From an uncultured Agrococcus sp. (lineage in GTDB: Bacteria; Actinomycetota; Actinomycetes; Actinomycetales; Microbacteriaceae), in the NCBI RefSeq assembly GCF_945915485.1, contig NZ_CAMEFJ010000007.1:1-62980 (forward strand): 62,980 bases of DNA, read 5' to 3'. A program made the translations under genes and the position numbers. Below the pieces are notes generated by a model. It had not been told where the DNA came from, did not search any database, and worked only from the letters and a program-made list of their open reading frames with translations. This document shows positions 62,704-62,980 of the stretch, piece by piece (position 1 is the first letter of the stretch; every line of letters starts with the position of its first letter).

Positions 62704-62784
62704 GTGCCGAGTGTCGGGGATATCGGCTCGTGTTCCTGAATGTCGGGCTGTTTTCCATACATTGGGGCATTTCCATACGTTGGG
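62704..62784. repeat. Copy 3 of the CCATACATT intergenic repeat family
   Basis: Reads GTGCCGAGTGTCGGGG, GAATGTCGGG, TTTTCCATACATTGGGG, TTTCCATACGTTGGG on the plus strand. It is followed 196 bases later by a nearly identical copy. It lies directly after the DUF559 gene. Opposite orientation relative to copies 1 and 2. Confidence 0.78.
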
Positions 62785-62899
62785 CACGGGGCGGGCACAC
62801 GGGAGCCGGACACGCCGGCGGGCGCGTTCGGCGAGATCGGTTCGTCAGGACTCATCCGGCAGGGTCGAGGTGGAATGGGTTGCGCGGGCGGGCGCGGTT

Positions 62900-62980
62900 G
62901 CGCCGAGTGTCGGGGATATCGGCTTGTGTTCCTGAATGTCGGGCTGTTTTCCATACATTGGGGCATTTCCATACATTGGG
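62900..62980. repeat. Copy 4 of the CCATACATT intergenic repeat family
   Basis: The four blocks of copy 3 recur at a constant offset of 196 bases, with only a few substitutions (GGCTCG to GGCTTG, CCATACGTT to CCATACATT). The window ends exactly with this copy, so more copies may follow. Confidence 0.78.

Noticed and set aside
62704-62980. Right-edge repeats as a CRISPR array
   Set aside because: Copies are about 80 bases with a 115-base spacer, and the family also occurs singly elsewhere in both orientations; no cas genes.

Overview
The window is 62,980 bases of high-GC chromosomal DNA with densely packed genes, frequent GTG/TTG starts, many ATGA/GTGA stop-start overlaps and several probable leaderless starts. 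Gene content (ilvBNC cluster, rsmI next to a protein O-mannosyltransferase gene, metG, tatD-rsmA-ispE, a DtxR/IdeR-type iron box, a GPP34-domain protein) fits an actinobacterium. Microbacteriaceae is the most likely family, but that is an inference from gene families and style, not from a marker gene.

Layout. 1-5.5 kb: branched-chain amino acid synthesis (ilvD end, ilvB, ilvN, ilvC), then a Na+/phosphate symporter with a small coiled-coil partner. 5.5-9.6 kb: tRNA-Gly(CCC), pgi, and an ABC-2 exporter divergent from a TetR regulator with a four-unit operator. 10.9-20.3 kb: a DUF2332 protein, two small membrane proteins, a BCCT transporter, citrate synthase, an aldo/keto reductase, an iron-box-controlled siderophore-interacting protein, a zinc alcohol dehydrogenase and a protein mannosyltransferase. 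20.3-29.3 kb: the housekeeping series rsmI-metG-tatD-rsmA-ispE, interrupted by about 3.3 kb of accessory genes (HxlR and a quinone reductase-like protein, an aminotransferase remnant, a MazEF-like toxin-antitoxin pair, a lipoprotein). 29.3-38.1 kb: small membrane proteins and a run of self-regulated stress or xenobiotic-type modules (MerR-TipAS, HxlR with RibD-like and YciI-like genes, TetR with paired alpha/beta hydrolases). 38.1-45.5 kb: an ABC-F protein, a hendecad-repeat coiled coil, an internally deleted esterase, a GntR-controlled catabolic cluster and GPP34.

45.5-50.7 kb is the most coherent candidate system. A BlaI-type repressor, an M56 sensor protease and a membrane protein with a GCPVC motif are divergent from thioredoxin, a membrane-anchored DsbA-like protein, a CcdA-like electron carrier and a lipoprotein. 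Twin ACTAT-N5-ATAGT operators lie between the two arms. This suggests a proteolytically switched extracytoplasmic thiol-redox circuit.

50.9-56.4 kb: an MHS-type transporter, an SDR, a YtcJ-like amidohydrolase and a PucR regulator form a probable catabolic cluster. 56.5-62.7 kb is a defence-type island: type III restriction-modification (mod-res), a divergent XRE regulator, a small unknown gene and a frameshifted DUF559 gene whose N-terminal relic also lies at 52.4 kb. A dispersed intergenic repeat of about 80 bp built on CCATACATT occurs at 5.5, 10.8 and twice at 62.7-63.0 kb. Long-armed hairpins punctuate several gene ends. No CRISPR array, rRNA operon, transposase or phage structural gene was seen.
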